In this document: positions 27,524 to 37,926 of the stretch, piece by piece
Layout of the letters: every line of letters starts with the position of its first letter
How positions within the stretch are numbered: the stretch's first letter is position 1
Position numbers and translations under genes: made by a program
Notes under the pieces: generated by a model
The model's database searches: none
Told to the model about the DNA's origin: nothing
What the model saw: only the letters and a program-made list of their open reading frames with translations
Source of the DNA: Paraburkholderia guartelaensis
Lineage (GTDB): Bacteria > Pseudomonadota > Gammaproteobacteria > Burkholderiales > Burkholderiaceae
Length of the DNA stretch: 64,000 nt
Assembly: GCF_004353905.1 (NCBI RefSeq)
Contig: NZ_SMOD01000004.1
Span: 62,001-126,000, forward strand
Direction of reading: 5' to 3'

Positions 27524-28954
27524 TCAAGCGATCAGCACATCTTCTCGCCATTCGATGCGGCGCCAGGCATCACCAGGCTCGACCGGTGTCGCGCCGAACG
27601 CTGAACGGTTCACGCCGATACGGGGCACGAACAGCAGCGTCTCACCCACGAAGAGCAGCGGCACGTCGCGCTCCCATGCAGGGACGCCGCGCGTCTGGAA
27701 CAGGTTCTTGAGCGTGCGGCTCACGTTCGCGGCTTCGTCGCGCAAGCGCTCGCCGCCGCTGCGCTCGCGCGCGATGAGCGGCGCGCTCGCGAGCACGTGC
27801 TCGGGAACGGCGTCGGCATCGTCGGGGCCGGCGGGCGCGAAAACGTAGGTCCCGCTCCATGTTGGCAGGCGCCAGATTTCCTCTCCGCGCCAGGTCAACG
27901 ACACCGGCGCGCGCGAACGAGCGGCGCCCTCGCCTGCGCGCTCGTCGCGCGAAGATGAGGCGTCCCACGAGACGATGCCGCGATACGCGCGCAAGCGACG
28001 TCCGGCGTGATCGACGCGCAATGCGTGATCGCTCACATCATCGAGCGCAACCTCGCGCAACTGCCGCAACATATCCGCAAGCCGCGCCGCCGATGCCGCC
28101 GGCATGCCAAGTGAACGCATCCAGTAACGCAGCACATTGAGCGCACGCGCATCGTCGAGCGCGAGCAGCGCGGTGTGTGAGAGCGCGCGATCGCCCTCGC
28201 GTCCAACATCGCGCAAATCGATGCGCGCGAGATCGTCGAGCAGACGCTGCGAAGCAGCCGCATGCGACGCCGTGCGTGCGAGCGCATCGCGATAACCGGG
28301 GAAATGGGCGGAGAGCGCCGGCATCACGTCGTGACGCAAGGCATTGCGTGCGTAGCGCGTGTCGTCGTTCGATTCGTCGTCGATCCAGTGCAGCCCGTGC
28401 GCGCGCGCATAGCGCTCCAGTTGCGTGCGCAACAGCGCGAGCAGTGGCCGCATGCGCGCCACGCCATTCGCGCTCGCACGTGCCGGCGCCATCGCCGCGA
28501 GCCCTGCGAGCCCGGCGCCGCGCAGCAACTGCAGCAGCACCGTTTCCGCCTGATCGTCCGCATGCTGCGCGAGCCACAGCGCCTGCACGCCGTGCGCCGC
28601 GCACATCGCGTCGAGCGCGCGGTAGCGGGCGTCGCGGGCAGCCGCCTCGACGCCGGCCGCGTCGTCGCGCGCCAATTCCACACGCATCGCGTCGAACGTC
28701 ACGCCGTACGCGCGCGCAGTCGCCTCGCAATGGGCGAGCCACGCATCGGCATTCGGGCTCAGGCCGTGATGCACATGCAGTGCGACGAGACGCGCCGGCC
28801 CGGCCACCCGCACCGCGGCGTCCAGCAGCACGGACGAGTCGAGCCCGCCGCTATACGCGATCGCGATGCGTGCGTCGTCGGCAAGCGTGGAAAGCACAAC
28901 GCCGAGCGCATCGAGAACGATGCGCCCGGCGTCGGATTCGGGAAGGTCGGTCAC
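27524..28954 (-). CDS. tilS: tRNA(Ile)-lysidine synthetase
   Basis: 476 residues. Converts C34 of tRNA-Ile(CAU) to lysidine. The PP-loop SGGLDSSVLL (residues 35-44) and the ALHVHHGLSPNADAW and QHADDQAETVLLQLLRGAGL motifs are intact. The C-terminal TilS domains follow, with MPALSAHFP and the end region carrying ERSGGERLR-like and LKNLFQTRGVPAWER segments typical of TilS C-domains. Start is a GTG with no strong ribosome-binding site, so the exact start is uncertain. It follows accA by 41 bp on the same strand. Confidence 0.94.
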   Translation of the reverse strand: MTDLPESDAGRIVLDALGVVLSTLADDARIAIAYSGGLDSSVLLDAAVRVAGPARLVALHVHHGLSPNADAWLAHCEATARAYGVTFDAMRVELARDDAAGVEAAARDARYRALDAMCAAHGVQALWLAQHADDQAETVLLQLLRGAGLAGLAAMAPARASANGVARMRPLLALLRTQLERYARAHGLHWIDDESNDDTRYARNALRHDVMPALSAHFPGYRDALARTASHAAASQRLLDDLARIDLRDVGREGDRALSHTALLALDDARALNVLRYWMRSLGMPAASAARLADMLRQLREVALDDVSDHALRVDHAGRRLRAYRGIVSWDASSSRDERAGEGAARSRAPVSLTWRGEEIWRLPTWSGTYVFAPAGPDDADAVPEHVLASAPLIARERSGGERLRDEAANVSRTLKNLFQTRGVPAWERDVPLLFVGETLLFVPRIGVNRSAFGATPVEPGDAWRRIEWREDVLIA

Positions 28955-28995
28955 AGCACGACCGCAGACGTGGAGGAGCGTTGACGTCGCGCGCC

Positions 28996-29967
28996 TTACG
29001 CGCCCGGCGTCGTTTCCTTGAACTTGCCGTAGGCCATCAGGCGCTCGAAACGGCGCTGCTTCAGGTCGGCGATGCTCATGCCCTGGAACTGGCGCAGCGA
29101 GTCGGCAAGCGCGCGGCGCAGCAGCGCAGCCATGCCCTTCGGATCGCGATGCGCGCCGCCGAGCGGCTCGTTCACGATCTTGTCGATGAGGCCCAGCGCC
29201 TTCAGGCGGTGCGCCGTGAGGCCCAGCGCTTCCGCGGCTTCCGGCGCCTTCGCGGCGCTCTTCCAGAGAATCGACGCGCAGCCTTCCGGCGAAATCACCG
29301 AGTAGGTCGAGAACTGCAGCATCATGACGGTATCGGCCACGGCCACGGCGAGCGCGCCGCCCGAACCGCCTTCACCGATGATCGTCGTGATGATCGGCGT
29401 CTTGAGTTCGGCCATCACATAGAGATTGCGGCCGATGGCTTCCGACTGGCCGCGCTCTTCCGCGCCGATGCCCGGGTACGCACCCGGCGTGTCGACGAAC
29501 GTGAAGATGGGCAGGCCGAACTTCTCGGCGAGACGCATCAGGCGCTCGGCCTTGCGATAGCCTTCCGGACGCGGCATGCCGAAGTTGCGCGCGGCGCGCT
29601 CCTTCGTGTCACGGCCCTTCTGATGGCCGATCACCATGCAGGCCTGGCCGTTGAAGCGCGCAAGGCCGCCGACGACCGAGAGGTCGTCCGCGAACGAGCG
29701 ATCGCCATGGAGTTCGTGAAAATCGGTAAAAAGCTCGTGCACGTAGTCGAGCGTGTACGGACGCTGCGGATGACGCGCGATCTGCGAAACCTGCCACGGG
29801 CTCAGGTTCGCATAGAGGTCCTTCGTGAGCTGCTGGCTCTTCTTCGACAGCCGCTCGATTTCTTCCGAAATATCGACGGCCGAATCGTCCTGAACGAAGC
29901 GCAGTTCTTCGATCTTCGCTTCCAGTTCAGCGATCGGCTGTTCGAAATCCAGAAACGTGGTCTTCAT
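28996..29967 (-). CDS. accA: acetyl-CoA carboxylase carboxyltransferase subunit alpha
   Basis: 323 residues, the usual length. Joins AccD to transfer carboxyl from carboxybiotin to acetyl-CoA, giving malonyl-CoA. N-terminal coiled-coil [19 protein letters not shown] and the carboxyltransferase core with TPGAYPG and EGGSGGALA motifs are intact. First gene of accA-tilS. An inverted repeat CTATCGAT/ATCGATAG lies 80 bp upstream and a TAGAAT -10-like box at 30000-30005. Confidence 0.96.
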   Translation of the reverse strand: MKTTFLDFEQPIAELEAKIEELRFVQDDSAVDISEEIERLSKKSQQLTKDLYANLSPWQVSQIARHPQRPYTLDYVHELFTDFHELHGDRSFADDLSVVGGLARFNGQACMVIGHQKGRDTKERAARNFGMPRPEGYRKAERLMRLAEKFGLPIFTFVDTPGAYPGIGAEERGQSEAIGRNLYVMAELKTPIITTIIGEGGSGGALAVAVADTVMMLQFSTYSVISPEGCASILWKSAAKAPEAAEALGLTAHRLKALGLIDKIVNEPLGGAHRDPKGMAALLRRALADSLRQFQGMSIADLKQRRFERLMAYGKFKETTPGA

Positions 29968-30038
29968 GTGTGGGAATCCTTCACTTTGCGGCAGCGCGTA
30001 TTCTAACCGCGCCAGCCCGCGCCGAAATCGGCTCAGAA

Positions 30039-30061
30039 CTATCGATTTCTTGGATCGATAG
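30039..30061. promoter_or_regulatory. inverted repeat upstream of accA
   Basis: Perfect 8-bp arms CTATCGAT (30039-30046) and ATCGATAG (30054-30061) around a 7-base centre. Located between the glycosylase stop and the accA -10-like box; it could be an operator or the glycosylase terminator, though its T-run is on the wrong side for the latter. Confidence 0.5.
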
Positions 30062-30095
30062 AATTTTTCTCAACAACTGACGACTGCCCCGGGCC

Positions 30096-30980
30096 TCACG
30101 ACGGCTCGAGGCTGCGCCACATATACCAGGTCGCGACGGTACGCCACGGCTCCCAGTTGGCCGCGACTTCGCGCGCTTCGCTGCGCGTGACCGGCTCGCC
30201 ACTGAAATAGTTGACGCTGATCGCGCGGATCAGACCGAGGTCGTCGAGCGGCAGCACATTCGGACGCGCGAGATTGAAGATCAGGAACATCTCGGCGGTC
30301 CAGCGGCCAATGCCGCGAATCGCTGTGAGCTCCGCGATGACGTCTTCGTCGTCCATCGAGATCCACTTGCCAACGTGCAGCGCACCCGAGACGAAATGCT
30401 GCGCGAGATCGAGGATGTATTCCGTCTTGCGTTTCGAGAGGCCGCACGCGGCGAGCTTTTCGTGACCGAGTTTCAGGAACTGCTGCGGCACGAGCTTCGG
30501 GCACGCGGCTTCCACACGCTGCCAAAGCGCTTGCGCCGCCGCTGTCGAAATCTGCTGGCCGACCACCGAGCGTGCGAGCGTGACGAACGGATCGTCGCGG
30601 CTCAACAAATGCACGGGGCCGAACTTCGGAATCAGCTTCTTGAGAATACGGTCGCGCTTGACGAGGTCCGCGCAGGCCTTATCCCAATAGTCGGGACGCT
30701 GCACTTCGAATTCGAGATCGCCCAGCGCATTCGCCGCGGGCTCCACGGCTTCGAGCGCCGCCGGACCATTGGAGAGCACGGCATCGATTGCCGCGCCGTC
30801 GAGCACCTCGTGCGATGCGGACGCGCCGTTGGTTTTTCCACGCGCCTTTTTCGCAGACGGTTTTGCCGCTGCCTTGCCGCCCGCTCCATTGAGCGCACGC
30901 TTTGCACCTGCGGGTGCACCCGCAGTTCCGCCCGTTAGCGACGCAGACCGCCTGGTCTGCGTCTTCGTGGCCGTTGCCAT
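30096..30980 (-). CDS. DNA-3-methyladenine glycosylase II-type (HhH-GPD)
   Basis: 294 residues. Removes alkylated bases from DNA. After a disordered, Lys/Ala-rich N-terminus (about 60 residues) comes the HhH-GPD fold: FVTLARSVVGQQISTAAAQ, the helix-hairpin-helix LTAIRGIGRWTAEM (218-231), and the catalytic Asp in LPLDDLGL (246/247). Lacks the FeS-ligating cysteines of Nth/MutY and the AlkA N-terminal domain, so it fits the short MagIII/Mag1-like type. Divergent reading is not involved: it is 47 bp downstream of cysS on the same strand. Confidence 0.92.
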   Translation of the reverse strand: MATATKTQTRRSASLTGGTAGAPAGAKRALNGAGGKAAAKPSAKKARGKTNGASASHEVLDGAAIDAVLSNGPAALEAVEPAANALGDLEFEVQRPDYWDKACADLVKRDRILKKLIPKFGPVHLLSRDDPFVTLARSVVGQQISTAAAQALWQRVEAACPKLVPQQFLKLGHEKLAACGLSKRKTEYILDLAQHFVSGALHVGKWISMDDEDVIAELTAIRGIGRWTAEMFLIFNLARPNVLPLDDLGLIRAISVNYFSGEPVTRSEAREVAANWEPWRTVATWYMWRSLEPS

Positions 30981-31027
30981 CCTGCCTCCTGCCTCGCGAA
31001 TCGATCAGTGGAAACTGGACAGCCCGC

Positions 31028-32425
31028 TTACACGCGGCGCCACTCGGTCAACCCGCCCGGTTTGTCTTCGAGCGCGACACCGGCATCGAGCAGTTCGGCC
31101 CGAATCCGGTCCGCCTCCGCATACTGCTTCGCCTGCTTCGCCGCCGTGCGCGCCGCGATCTTCGCTTCGATCGCTGCCACGTCGAGCGCGCCTGCATCTT
31201 GTGCGCCCGCGGCCTGTTGCAGGAACACGCGCGGCTCGCGCACGAGCAGCCCGATCACACGTGCGAGGCGCTGCAACTGACGCGCGAGCACCGCGTCGCG
31301 CGTACGGTTCACCTCGCTCGCGAGTTCGAACAGCACGGCGATCGCCACCGGCGTGTTGAAGTCGTCGTTCATCGCCGCACGAAAACGCTGCGCGTACGAT
31401 TCATTCCAGTCAAGCTCACCCGCGTCCGGCGTCACATCTTTCAACGCCGTGTAAAGACGCGTGAGCGCGTTGCGCGCGTCGTCGAGATGCGCGTCGCTGT
31501 GATTCAGCGGCGAGCGGTAATGCGCGCGCGCCATGAAGAAGCGCACCACTTCTGCATCGTACTTCGCCAGCACTTCGCGGATCGTGAAGAAGTTGCCGAG
31601 CGACTTCGACATCTTCTCGTTGTCGATATTCACGAAGCCGTTATGCATCCACGTATTGACGAACGTCTTGCCGGTCGCGCCTTCGCTCTGTGCGATCTCG
31701 TTCTCGTGGTGCGGAAACTGCAGGTCCTGGCCGCCGCCATGAATGTCGAAGTGCTCGCCGAGCAACGTGCAGCCCATGGCCGAGCATTCGATATGCCAGC
31801 CCGGACGCCCGCGACCATACTTCGAGTCCCAGCTCGTGTCGGCCGGCTCTTGCGGTTTTGCCTGTTTCCACAGCACGAAGTCAAGCGGATCCTGCTTGGC
31901 ATCGTTCGTCGCCACACGTTCGCCCGCGCGCAGGTCTTCGATCGACTTGCCGGAGAGCGCGCCATAGTTCGCGAACTTGCGCACCGCGTAGTTCACGTCG
32001 CCGTCCGCACCCTGGTACGCGTAGCCGTTGCGCTCGAGCTTGCCGATCATGTCGAGCATCTGCGGGATGTACTGCGTCGCGCGCGGCTCATGATCGGGCC
32101 GCTCGATGCCGAGCGCGTCTGCGTCTTCGTGCAGCGCCGCGATGAAACGGTCGGTAAGTTGCTTGATCGTCTCGCCGTTTTCTACCGCACGACGAATGAT
32201 CTTGTCGTCGATATCGGTAATGTTGCGCACGTAAGTCACGCTGTAGCCGAGCGCGCGCAGCCAGCGTTGCACGATATCGAACACCACCATCACACGCGCA
32301 TGGCCAACGTGACAATAGTCGTACACCGTCATCCCGCAGACGTACATACGCACGACGCCGGGCTCGAGTGGCACGAAATTTTGCTTGTCACGCGCGAGCG
32401 TGTTGTAGATGCGCAGTGATTCCAT
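31028..32425 (-). CDS. cysS: cysteinyl-tRNA synthetase
   Basis: 465 residues, usual length. Charges tRNA-Cys. Zinc-site Cys30 in [18 protein letters not shown], the HIGH-equivalent HVGH (39-42) and the KMSKS loop near residue 270 are intact. The C-terminal DALR-type helical domain is complete. Divergent from the TPR gene, with a TATACT -10-like box on the minus strand at 32677-32682. Confidence 0.97.
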   Translation of the reverse strand: MESLRIYNTLARDKQNFVPLEPGVVRMYVCGMTVYDYCHVGHARVMVVFDIVQRWLRALGYSVTYVRNITDIDDKIIRRAVENGETIKQLTDRFIAALHEDADALGIERPDHEPRATQYIPQMLDMIGKLERNGYAYQGADGDVNYAVRKFANYGALSGKSIEDLRAGERVATNDAKQDPLDFVLWKQAKPQEPADTSWDSKYGRGRPGWHIECSAMGCTLLGEHFDIHGGGQDLQFPHHENEIAQSEGATGKTFVNTWMHNGFVNIDNEKMSKSLGNFFTIREVLAKYDAEVVRFFMARAHYRSPLNHSDAHLDDARNALTRLYTALKDVTPDAGELDWNESYAQRFRAAMNDDFNTPVAIAVLFELASEVNRTRDAVLARQLQRLARVIGLLVREPRVFLQQAAGAQDAGALDVAAIEAKIAARTAAKQAKQYAEADRIRAELLDAGVALEDKPGGLTEWRRV

Positions 32426-32700
32426 AAAGGCGATGGATACGTGGGTCGAAAGAAATCCGCGGCGGCGCCGACCGCAGCCAGCGGGTGACGGCCCGCATTG
32501 CTCAGGCTGCTGTCTGTCGGCGTCCGGACTGCAACCAGGTTGCTATCGGGGCGGAGACGACCACGAGTGGCGTTGGAAAGCCCGGCGACTCGCGCAGCGC
32601 GCCCGGAATACGAATGAAACGGGCGAGGGACAAAGCGCGCGACGAAACGCACAGACCTTTTGTTAGAATGGCTCGGAGTATAACACCGCGACCTCACCCT

Positions 32701-33411
32701 ATGAAACCTTCCAGCGGCCGCGCGCCCCGTGCTGCGACCCTTGCCGCGTCGGCTCTCTCGAGCGTCGCGATCGTGCTGTGCAGTGTCAGCATCGCGCATG
32801 CCGCGCCCCCGGCGACATCCGACGCGACGCCCGGCGCCGACGCCGCGATCAGCCAGCACGACTGGGCTGGCGCGCTCAGCCAGCTCGACGCGCGCATCAA
32901 GACGAACCCGCGCGACGTGCAGGCGAAGTTCAAGCGCGCGACGATTCTCGCGCGCCTGAACCGCGACGACGATGCGATCGAGGCGTTCACCGAACTCACG
33001 CAGCTCTACCCCGAATTGCCCGAGCCTTACAACAATCTCGCAGCGCTTTACGCGAAGCACGGCCGCTACGACGAAGCGCGCGTCGCGCTCGAAACCGCGG
33101 TGAAGGCGAACCCGTCGTACGGACTCGCGTGGGAAAATCTCGGCGACCTTTACCTGCGTCTGGCCGACGCGTCATACCGCCGCGCGCAAACGCTTGGCCA
33201 TGCAAGCGCCACCACGCAGCAGCGCCAGGCCGACCTCGCGAAGATCATCTCGCCGCCGCCCGCGCAAAAGAAGTCGGCCGCCGCAGCAGCAGAAGGCGCA
33301 TCGGCAGCGAGCCCGTCGGCCATCGTGCCCGCGCTCAGCAATCCCGCGTACCAGTTCGGCGGTTCGACGGGGTCGCTCGCGATGCCGCCTTTCGTGGCGC
33401 CGTCGAACTAA
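32701..33411 (+). CDS. exported tetratricopeptide-repeat protein
   Basis: 236 residues. A signal peptide (hydrophobic core SVAIVLCSVSIAHAA, cleavage after AHA near residue 35) precedes three to four TPR-like units (DWAGALSQLDARIKTNP, LNRDDDAIEAFTELTQLYPE, HGRYDEARVALETAVKANPS). The C-terminus is a low-complexity Ser/Ala tail. The ATG at 32701 is chosen because it begins the signal peptide. It precedes ppiA by about 57 bp in a conserved order with ppiA, ppiB and lpxH, so a role as periplasmic scaffold near folding factors is plausible but unproven. Confidence 0.87.
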   Translation: MKPSSGRAPRAATLAASALSSVAIVLCSVSIAHAAPPATSDATPGADAAISQHDWAGALSQLDARIKTNPRDVQAKFKRATILARLNRDDDAIEAFTELTQLYPELPEPYNNLAALYAKHGRYDEARVALETAVKANPSYGLAWENLGDLYLRLADASYRRAQTLGHASATTQQRQADLAKIISPPPAQKKSAAAAAEGASAASPSAIVPALSNPAYQFGGSTGSLAMPPFVAPSN

Positions 33412-33468
33412 CATCTGGCGTGCACCTGCGCGCCGCGACACGTTTTTCCCGCACTTCCGAGGATACTC

Positions 33469-34053
33469 ATGAAATGGTTGATGTTGGCGCTCGGCAGCGC
33501 CGCCCTGATCGCGAACGCACCCGCCTTTGCGCAAAACGGCCAGCCGGCCGCCGCGCATCCGCAAGTGCTCTTCAAGACCAGTGAAGGCGACATTCGCGTC
33601 GAGCTCTATCCGGAGAAGGCGCCGAAGACCGTCGACAATTTCCTGCAGTATGTGAAGGCCGGGCAATACAACGGCACGATCTTTCATCGCGTGATTCGCG
33701 GCTTCATGATCCAGGGCGGCGGCTACACGCAAAGCTTCGTCGAGAAGCCCACGCGCGCACCGATCGCGCTCGAAAGCAAGAACGGCCTGAAGAATCTCAC
33801 GGGCACGATCGCGATGGCGCGCACGAGCGACCCGAATTCGGCCACCGCGCAGTTCTTCATCAACACGGTCGACAACGCCGGCCTCGACTATCCGAACCCG
33901 GACGGCAACGGCTATGCCGTGTTCGGCAAGGTCACGCAAGGTATGGACGTCGTGAAGAAGATCGAAGCGGCGCCCACGGCCTCGCGCGGCCCGATGGCCG
34001 ACGTGCCGCAAAAGGAAATCGTGATCGAGTCGGCTACCGTCGTCGGCAAGTAA
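33469..34053 (+). CDS. ppiA: periplasmic peptidyl-prolyl cis-trans isomerase (cyclophilin)
   Basis: 194 residues. Signal peptide [20 protein letters not shown] with cleavage after AFA, then a cyclophilin domain: [23 protein letters not shown] and [14 protein letters not shown] are the catalytic signatures (Arg of FHRV, Phe of QFFIN). Assists proline isomerisation of exported proteins. An AGGA-type site precedes the ATG. Second gene of the TPR-ppiA-ppiB-lpxH run. Confidence 0.95.
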   Translation: MKWLMLALGSAALIANAPAFAQNGQPAAAHPQVLFKTSEGDIRVELYPEKAPKTVDNFLQYVKAGQYNGTIFHRVIRGFMIQGGGYTQSFVEKPTRAPIALESKNGLKNLTGTIAMARTSDPNSATAQFFINTVDNAGLDYPNPDGNGYAVFGKVTQGMDVVKKIEAAPTASRGPMADVPQKEIVIESATVVGK

Positions 34054-34213
34054 AAACGCCGGCAACGCGCCAGTTAATCATCGACTAACCGGGCGGCAGC
34101 GCCGCCCTCACCCGTCGCACGTCGCGGCGCCGGCACACGCGTTGGGCAATACGCCCCGCCTCTTGTCGATGCAGCGACGTTCATTCCCCCTGCCACAGGC
34201 AAAGGATCCCATC

Positions 34214-34708
34214 ATGGTCGAACTGCACACGAACCACGGCGTCATCAAGCTCGAACTGAACGCCGAGAAGGCCCCGAAGACGGTCGCCAACTTCCTCAAC
34301 TATGTGAAGAGCGGCCACTATGACGGCACGGTGTTTCACCGCGTCATCGACGGGTTCATGATCCAGGGCGGCGGCTTCGACGCCGCCATGAAGCAAAAGC
34401 CGACCGAAGCGCCGATCGAAAACGAAGCGAACAACGGCCTGAAGAACGAGCGCGGCTCGATCGCCATGGCGCGCACCAACGACCCGCATTCGGCATCGGC
34501 ACAGTTCTTCATCAACGTCGCCGACAACGACTTCCTGAACCACTCGTCGCCGACGCCGCAAGGCTGGGGCTACGCCGTGTTCGGCAAGGTCGTGGAAGGC
34601 CTCGAAGTGGTCGACAAGATCAAGAAGGTCAAGACGGGCTCGAAGGGCTTCCATCAGGACGTGCCCGTTGACGACGTCGTGATCGAGAAGGCTGTCGTCG
34701 TCGAATAA
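34214..34708 (+). CDS. ppiB: cytoplasmic peptidyl-prolyl cis-trans isomerase (cyclophilin)
   Basis: 164 residues, no signal peptide. The same cyclophilin signatures as ppiA ([34 protein letters not shown]). Tandem paralogues, one exported and one cytosolic, suggest duplication followed by loss or gain of the leader. The ATG at 34214 has AAAGGA upstream and begins directly at the fold; the frame stays open further upstream without similarity. Confidence 0.96.
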   Translation: MVELHTNHGVIKLELNAEKAPKTVANFLNYVKSGHYDGTVFHRVIDGFMIQGGGFDAAMKQKPTEAPIENEANNGLKNERGSIAMARTNDPHSASAQFFINVADNDFLNHSSPTPQGWGYAVFGKVVEGLEVVDKIKKVKTGSKGFHQDVPVDDVVIEKAVVVE

Positions 34709-34741
34709 GCTTCATACAACTCTCACGCACACCCTTCATCG

Positions 34742-35539
34742 ATGCTGCAGGAAAAGGCTTTACGACACGCTGCCGCGGGCGTGCCCGGCGAGGGCAAGCG
34801 CCCGCACGCGGCTCGTCCGTTTCTGTTCATTTCCGATGTGCATCTGAACGAAGGGATTCCGCGTACGGTCGCCGCGTTCGAGCGCTTCATCCGGGTCACG
34901 GCCGATCAGGCCGACTCGGTGTTCATACTCGGCGACCTCTTCGAATACTGGATCGGTGACGACATGCTCACCGATCCGTTCCCCGCGCGCATGGCTGCGC
35001 TGATGCATACGCTCTCCGAGCGCGGCATCGCGCTCTACATCATGCACGGCAACCGCGACTTTCTGATGGGCAAGCGCTTCATGAAAGCCGCGGGCGCGAT
35101 CTGGCTGCCCGACCCCATCGCGATCACTGCGTTCGGCACGCGCCTCGCACTCGCGCACGGCGACGCGATGTGCACCGACGATCACGGCTATCAGGTCTTC
35201 CGCAAGCTCGCGCGCAACCGGCTCGTGCAGCTGCTGTTTCTTGCGTGGCCGTTTCGCTGGCGGCGAGCGATCGCCGAGCGGGCGCGCCGAGCGAGCGAAA
35301 ACAAACGCAGCGGCCCACGCCTGCCGAAGTACGACGTCACGGCCAAAGGCGTCGCGTCGCTTTTCAAGCGCGCGCGTGCGAACACGATCGTGCATGGGCA
35401 CACACACAGGCCGGCGCGCCACCAGGAGCCCGGCGGCACGCGTTGGGTCTTGCCCGACTGGGATCTCGATCACGGCAAGCCGCGCGGCGGCTATCTGCGC
35501 GTGGACGCCGAAGGGTTCAGGGTCTTGCCGCTGGACTGA
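34742..35539 (+). CDS. lpxH: UDP-2,3-diacylglucosamine diphosphatase LpxH
   Basis: 265 residues. Hydrolyses UDP-2,3-diacylglucosamine to lipid X in lipid A synthesis; peripheral inner-membrane enzyme. The calcineurin-like metal motifs are all seen: SDVHL (31-35), GDLFEYW (64-70), GNRDF (103-107) and HGHTHRP (218-224), with the LpxH-type insertion of basic/aromatic residues between 150 and 190. The start ATG is 33 bp after ppiB; the N-terminus has about 25 extra residues compared with the minimal fold. Confidence 0.95.
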   Translation: MLQEKALRHAAAGVPGEGKRPHAARPFLFISDVHLNEGIPRTVAAFERFIRVTADQADSVFILGDLFEYWIGDDMLTDPFPARMAALMHTLSERGIALYIMHGNRDFLMGKRFMKAAGAIWLPDPIAITAFGTRLALAHGDAMCTDDHGYQVFRKLARNRLVQLLFLAWPFRWRRAIAERARRASENKRSGPRLPKYDVTAKGVASLFKRARANTIVHGHTHRPARHQEPGGTRWVLPDWDLDHGKPRGGYLRVDAEGFRVLPLD

Positions 35540-35604
35540 GGTGCGTCGCTTTTGGCGACTGGCTTTTTAGCGCCTCGCCTTTAGCGACTTCCTTGCGCCA
35601 CGCC

Positions 35605-36429
35605 TCAAACGCGCGCAGGCGCCTTCTCTTCTTCGCGGCTCGCTGCCTCGGCTTGTGGCCCGCTGCATTCCAGCCCCTCGGACAGACGCCGCAATTCGGC
35701 GAGCGCCGCATCGGCGCCATGCAGCGCCTCGAGTCGCGCGCCGAGCCGTTCGAGCGCGACGACGATCGCATCGACGCGCTGCGTCTGTGTCGCCGCGTGG
35801 TCGATCAAGCCATGGATCGCGAGCGAAACCGGGTCGTCGGCATTGGGCGTGATGCCATACGCGCAAAAGCCTTCGCGCGCCGAAGCCGGCTTGGCCTGCA
35901 CCGGTGCGGTCTTCGCGGGCGCGACGACGCGCGCGGGGTTGCCCACCGCCGTCGTGCCTTCCGGCACCGGCTTCACGACCACGGCGTTCGAGCCGATCTT
36001 CGCCCCGGCGCCCACCATGAAGCCGCCGAGCACCTTTGCGCCCGCACCGACGATCACGCCCGGACCCAGCGTCGGGTGGCGTTTCGCGCCGCGCGTGAGC
36101 GACGTGCCGCCAAGCGTCACGCCCTGATAGATCGTGCAGTCGTCGCCGACCTCGGCCGTCTCGCCGATCACGACGCCCATGCCGTGATCGATGAACACGC
36201 GCCTGCCGATGGTCGCGCCCGGATGGATCTCGATGCCCGTCAGAAAACGCGCGATCTGCGAAACGTAGCGCGCGAGCCAGCGGCGCTTCGCGAGCCAGCA
36301 CGCATGCGCGAAGCGATGCAGCACGAGCGCGTGCAGACCCGGATAACAGGTCAGGACCTCCCACGCGCTGCGGGCGGCGGGATCGCGCTCGCGGATCGTG
36401 GCAATGTCTTCGCGAAGTCTCTTGAACAT
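35605..36429 (-). CDS. cysE: serine O-acetyltransferase
   Basis: 274 residues. Makes O-acetylserine for cysteine synthesis. The N-terminal helical region ([20 protein letters not shown]) precedes a left-handed beta-helix of hexapeptide repeats ([24 protein letters not shown] ... [20 protein letters not shown]). The catalytic His and Asp fall in [12 protein letters not shown]. The C-terminus after residue 190 is longer than in E. coli, with an Ala/Glu-rich tail ([16 protein letters not shown]), as in Burkholderia homologues. Convergent with lpxH. Confidence 0.94.
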   Translation of the reverse strand: MFKRLREDIATIRERDPAARSAWEVLTCYPGLHALVLHRFAHACWLAKRRWLARYVSQIARFLTGIEIHPGATIGRRVFIDHGMGVVIGETAEVGDDCTIYQGVTLGGTSLTRGAKRHPTLGPGVIVGAGAKVLGGFMVGAGAKIGSNAVVVKPVPEGTTAVGNPARVVAPAKTAPVQAKPASAREGFCAYGITPNADDPVSLAIHGLIDHAATQTQRVDAIVVALERLGARLEALHGADAALAELRRLSEGLECSGPQAEAASREEEKAPARV

Positions 36430-36651
36430 GGCAGTCACGCTAAAAACGGGTGAAACATGGGGATTGGCGGCCGCGCGACGCCGCAGCGTGCGCGCAAGCG
36501 GCGCAGCGGCTATTGCAGCCGCGCGCATTTGCTTATGAATTTTTCGCCGGTTTTCAGCCGATTGTAGGCGCAAAGCCGATTCGAGGTCGGAAGCCCCCGT
36601 CGGCGGCAAGGTTGGACGCCGGCGCGCGCGCAGCCGCGCTGGCGCAGAGGA

Positions 36652-37536
36652 TCAGCGGTTCTCGCCCTTGCCTTCGCCTTTGCCCTTGAGCATGAGGATG
36701 TGCTTGGCGATGCCGCGCACGATATTGACCTCCTCGCGCTCGAGCCCCGAACGGGCGAAGAGCCGCCGCAGCCGCGACATCAGCTTCTTCGGATTGGCGG
36801 GGTCGAGGAATTCGAGCGCGATGAGGGCGTTCTCGAGGTGCACATACATGCGCTCGATGTCGTCGCTCGTCGCGAGCGGCGACCCGCCCCCTGGTTGGGC
36901 TGTACCGCCCGTACCACCTGCCGCGGGCAAAGCGGCGGCGGGCGCGCTCTCGCCGAGGTACGCGAGGCGCAGCTCGTAGGAGAGCACCTGTACCGCCTGG
37001 GCAAGATTGAGCGAGCTATAGGCGGGATTGGCCGGGATATGAGCCAGCGCGCTGCAGCGCTCGACGTCGTCGTTCGACAGGCCCGTGCGCTCGTTGCCGA
37101 ACACGAGCGCAATGTCGCCGCCGTGCACCGCCTGGCGGCAGGCGTCCTGCACCGCCTGGCGCGGCGCGGCGGGCGGCGGCCCGTACTCGCGCGTGCGCGC
37201 CGTGAGCGCGAGCGACCATTGCACGCCCGCCAGCGCGTCGGCAAGCGTCGGCACGATGTGGGCGGCCGCGAGCACGTCGTCGGCGCCGCTCGCCATGGCC
37301 ACGGCCTCCGGATCGCAGTGGACCTGCGGCACGCGCGGCGCGACCAGCACGAGGCGCGAGAATCCCATGGTCTTCAGCGCGCGCGCTGCCGCGCCGACAT
37401 TGCCGGGGTGGCTAGGCTCGACGAGCACGAATCGGGTGGACGTGAAGCCGCCGCGCAGCGGCTCATGAGCGTCGCCGGAAGCCGGCGCCGTTGCGTGGGA
37501 AATTGCGTGCGAATCAGGTGAATCGGGGTGCGCCAA
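36652..37536 (-). CDS. trmJ: tRNA (cytidine/uridine-2'-O-)-methyltransferase TrmJ
   Basis: 294 residues. SpoU-family enzyme that methylates the ribose at position 32 of several tRNAs. The knotted fold shows FVLVEPSHPGNVGAAARALK, VFGNERTGLSN and PANPAYSSLNLAQAVQVLSY, all TrmJ-like. The likely start is a TTG just after an in-frame stop (TAG at 37548-37546); no ATG is available at the N-terminus. The C-terminal helical tail ends in a Lys/Gly-rich stretch. Confidence 0.92.
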   Translation of the reverse strand: MAHPDSPDSHAISHATAPASGDAHEPLRGGFTSTRFVLVEPSHPGNVGAAARALKTMGFSRLVLVAPRVPQVHCDPEAVAMASGADDVLAAAHIVPTLADALAGVQWSLALTARTREYGPPPAAPRQAVQDACRQAVHGGDIALVFGNERTGLSNDDVERCSALAHIPANPAYSSLNLAQAVQVLSYELRLAYLGESAPAAALPAAGGTGGTAQPGGGSPLATSDDIERMYVHLENALIALEFLDPANPKKLMSRLRRLFARSGLEREEVNIVRGIAKHILMLKGKGEGKGENR

Positions 37537-37926
37537 GATGGTTCTCTAACCGCGAAAAGGATATTGAAATGTCTATGTTAGCGCGCCTCGCGCCGCGGCG
37601 AGCGCGCTGGCCGAACGTCATATCCATAGAAATCCCGATATCCTGCCCGAGAGAAGCCATGGAAACGCCGATACTCGGGTAAAATGGCGGTTTCGCGCGC
37701 GTCGGGCGAATCGTGCAGCCGTTCTGCTGCCCGCCAGACGCCCGGCAAGTCGCTGGCAAACAGCGCCGCCGCGCTCCGCTCTTATCCAATTCGTCTCCGT
37801 TGACGGGACAGGTTCCGCAGGTCCGATCGAGGCCCGCGCCCTGTCCAATCGTTAGACGCTTTTATCTTTTGCACCACCGGCGCGCATTCAGCCTTCGCGA
37901 GCGCCGGACAACAAGGATCCTGGCTC
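37537..37926. other. 390-bp divergent region between trmJ and suhB
   Basis: No gene. A TAAAAT -10-like box on the plus strand at 37680-37685 lacks a good -35. The two segments ccataGAAATCCCGATAtc (around 37625-37642) and ccatGGAAACGCCGATActc (around 37658-37676) look alike but are short. Confidence 0.4.
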
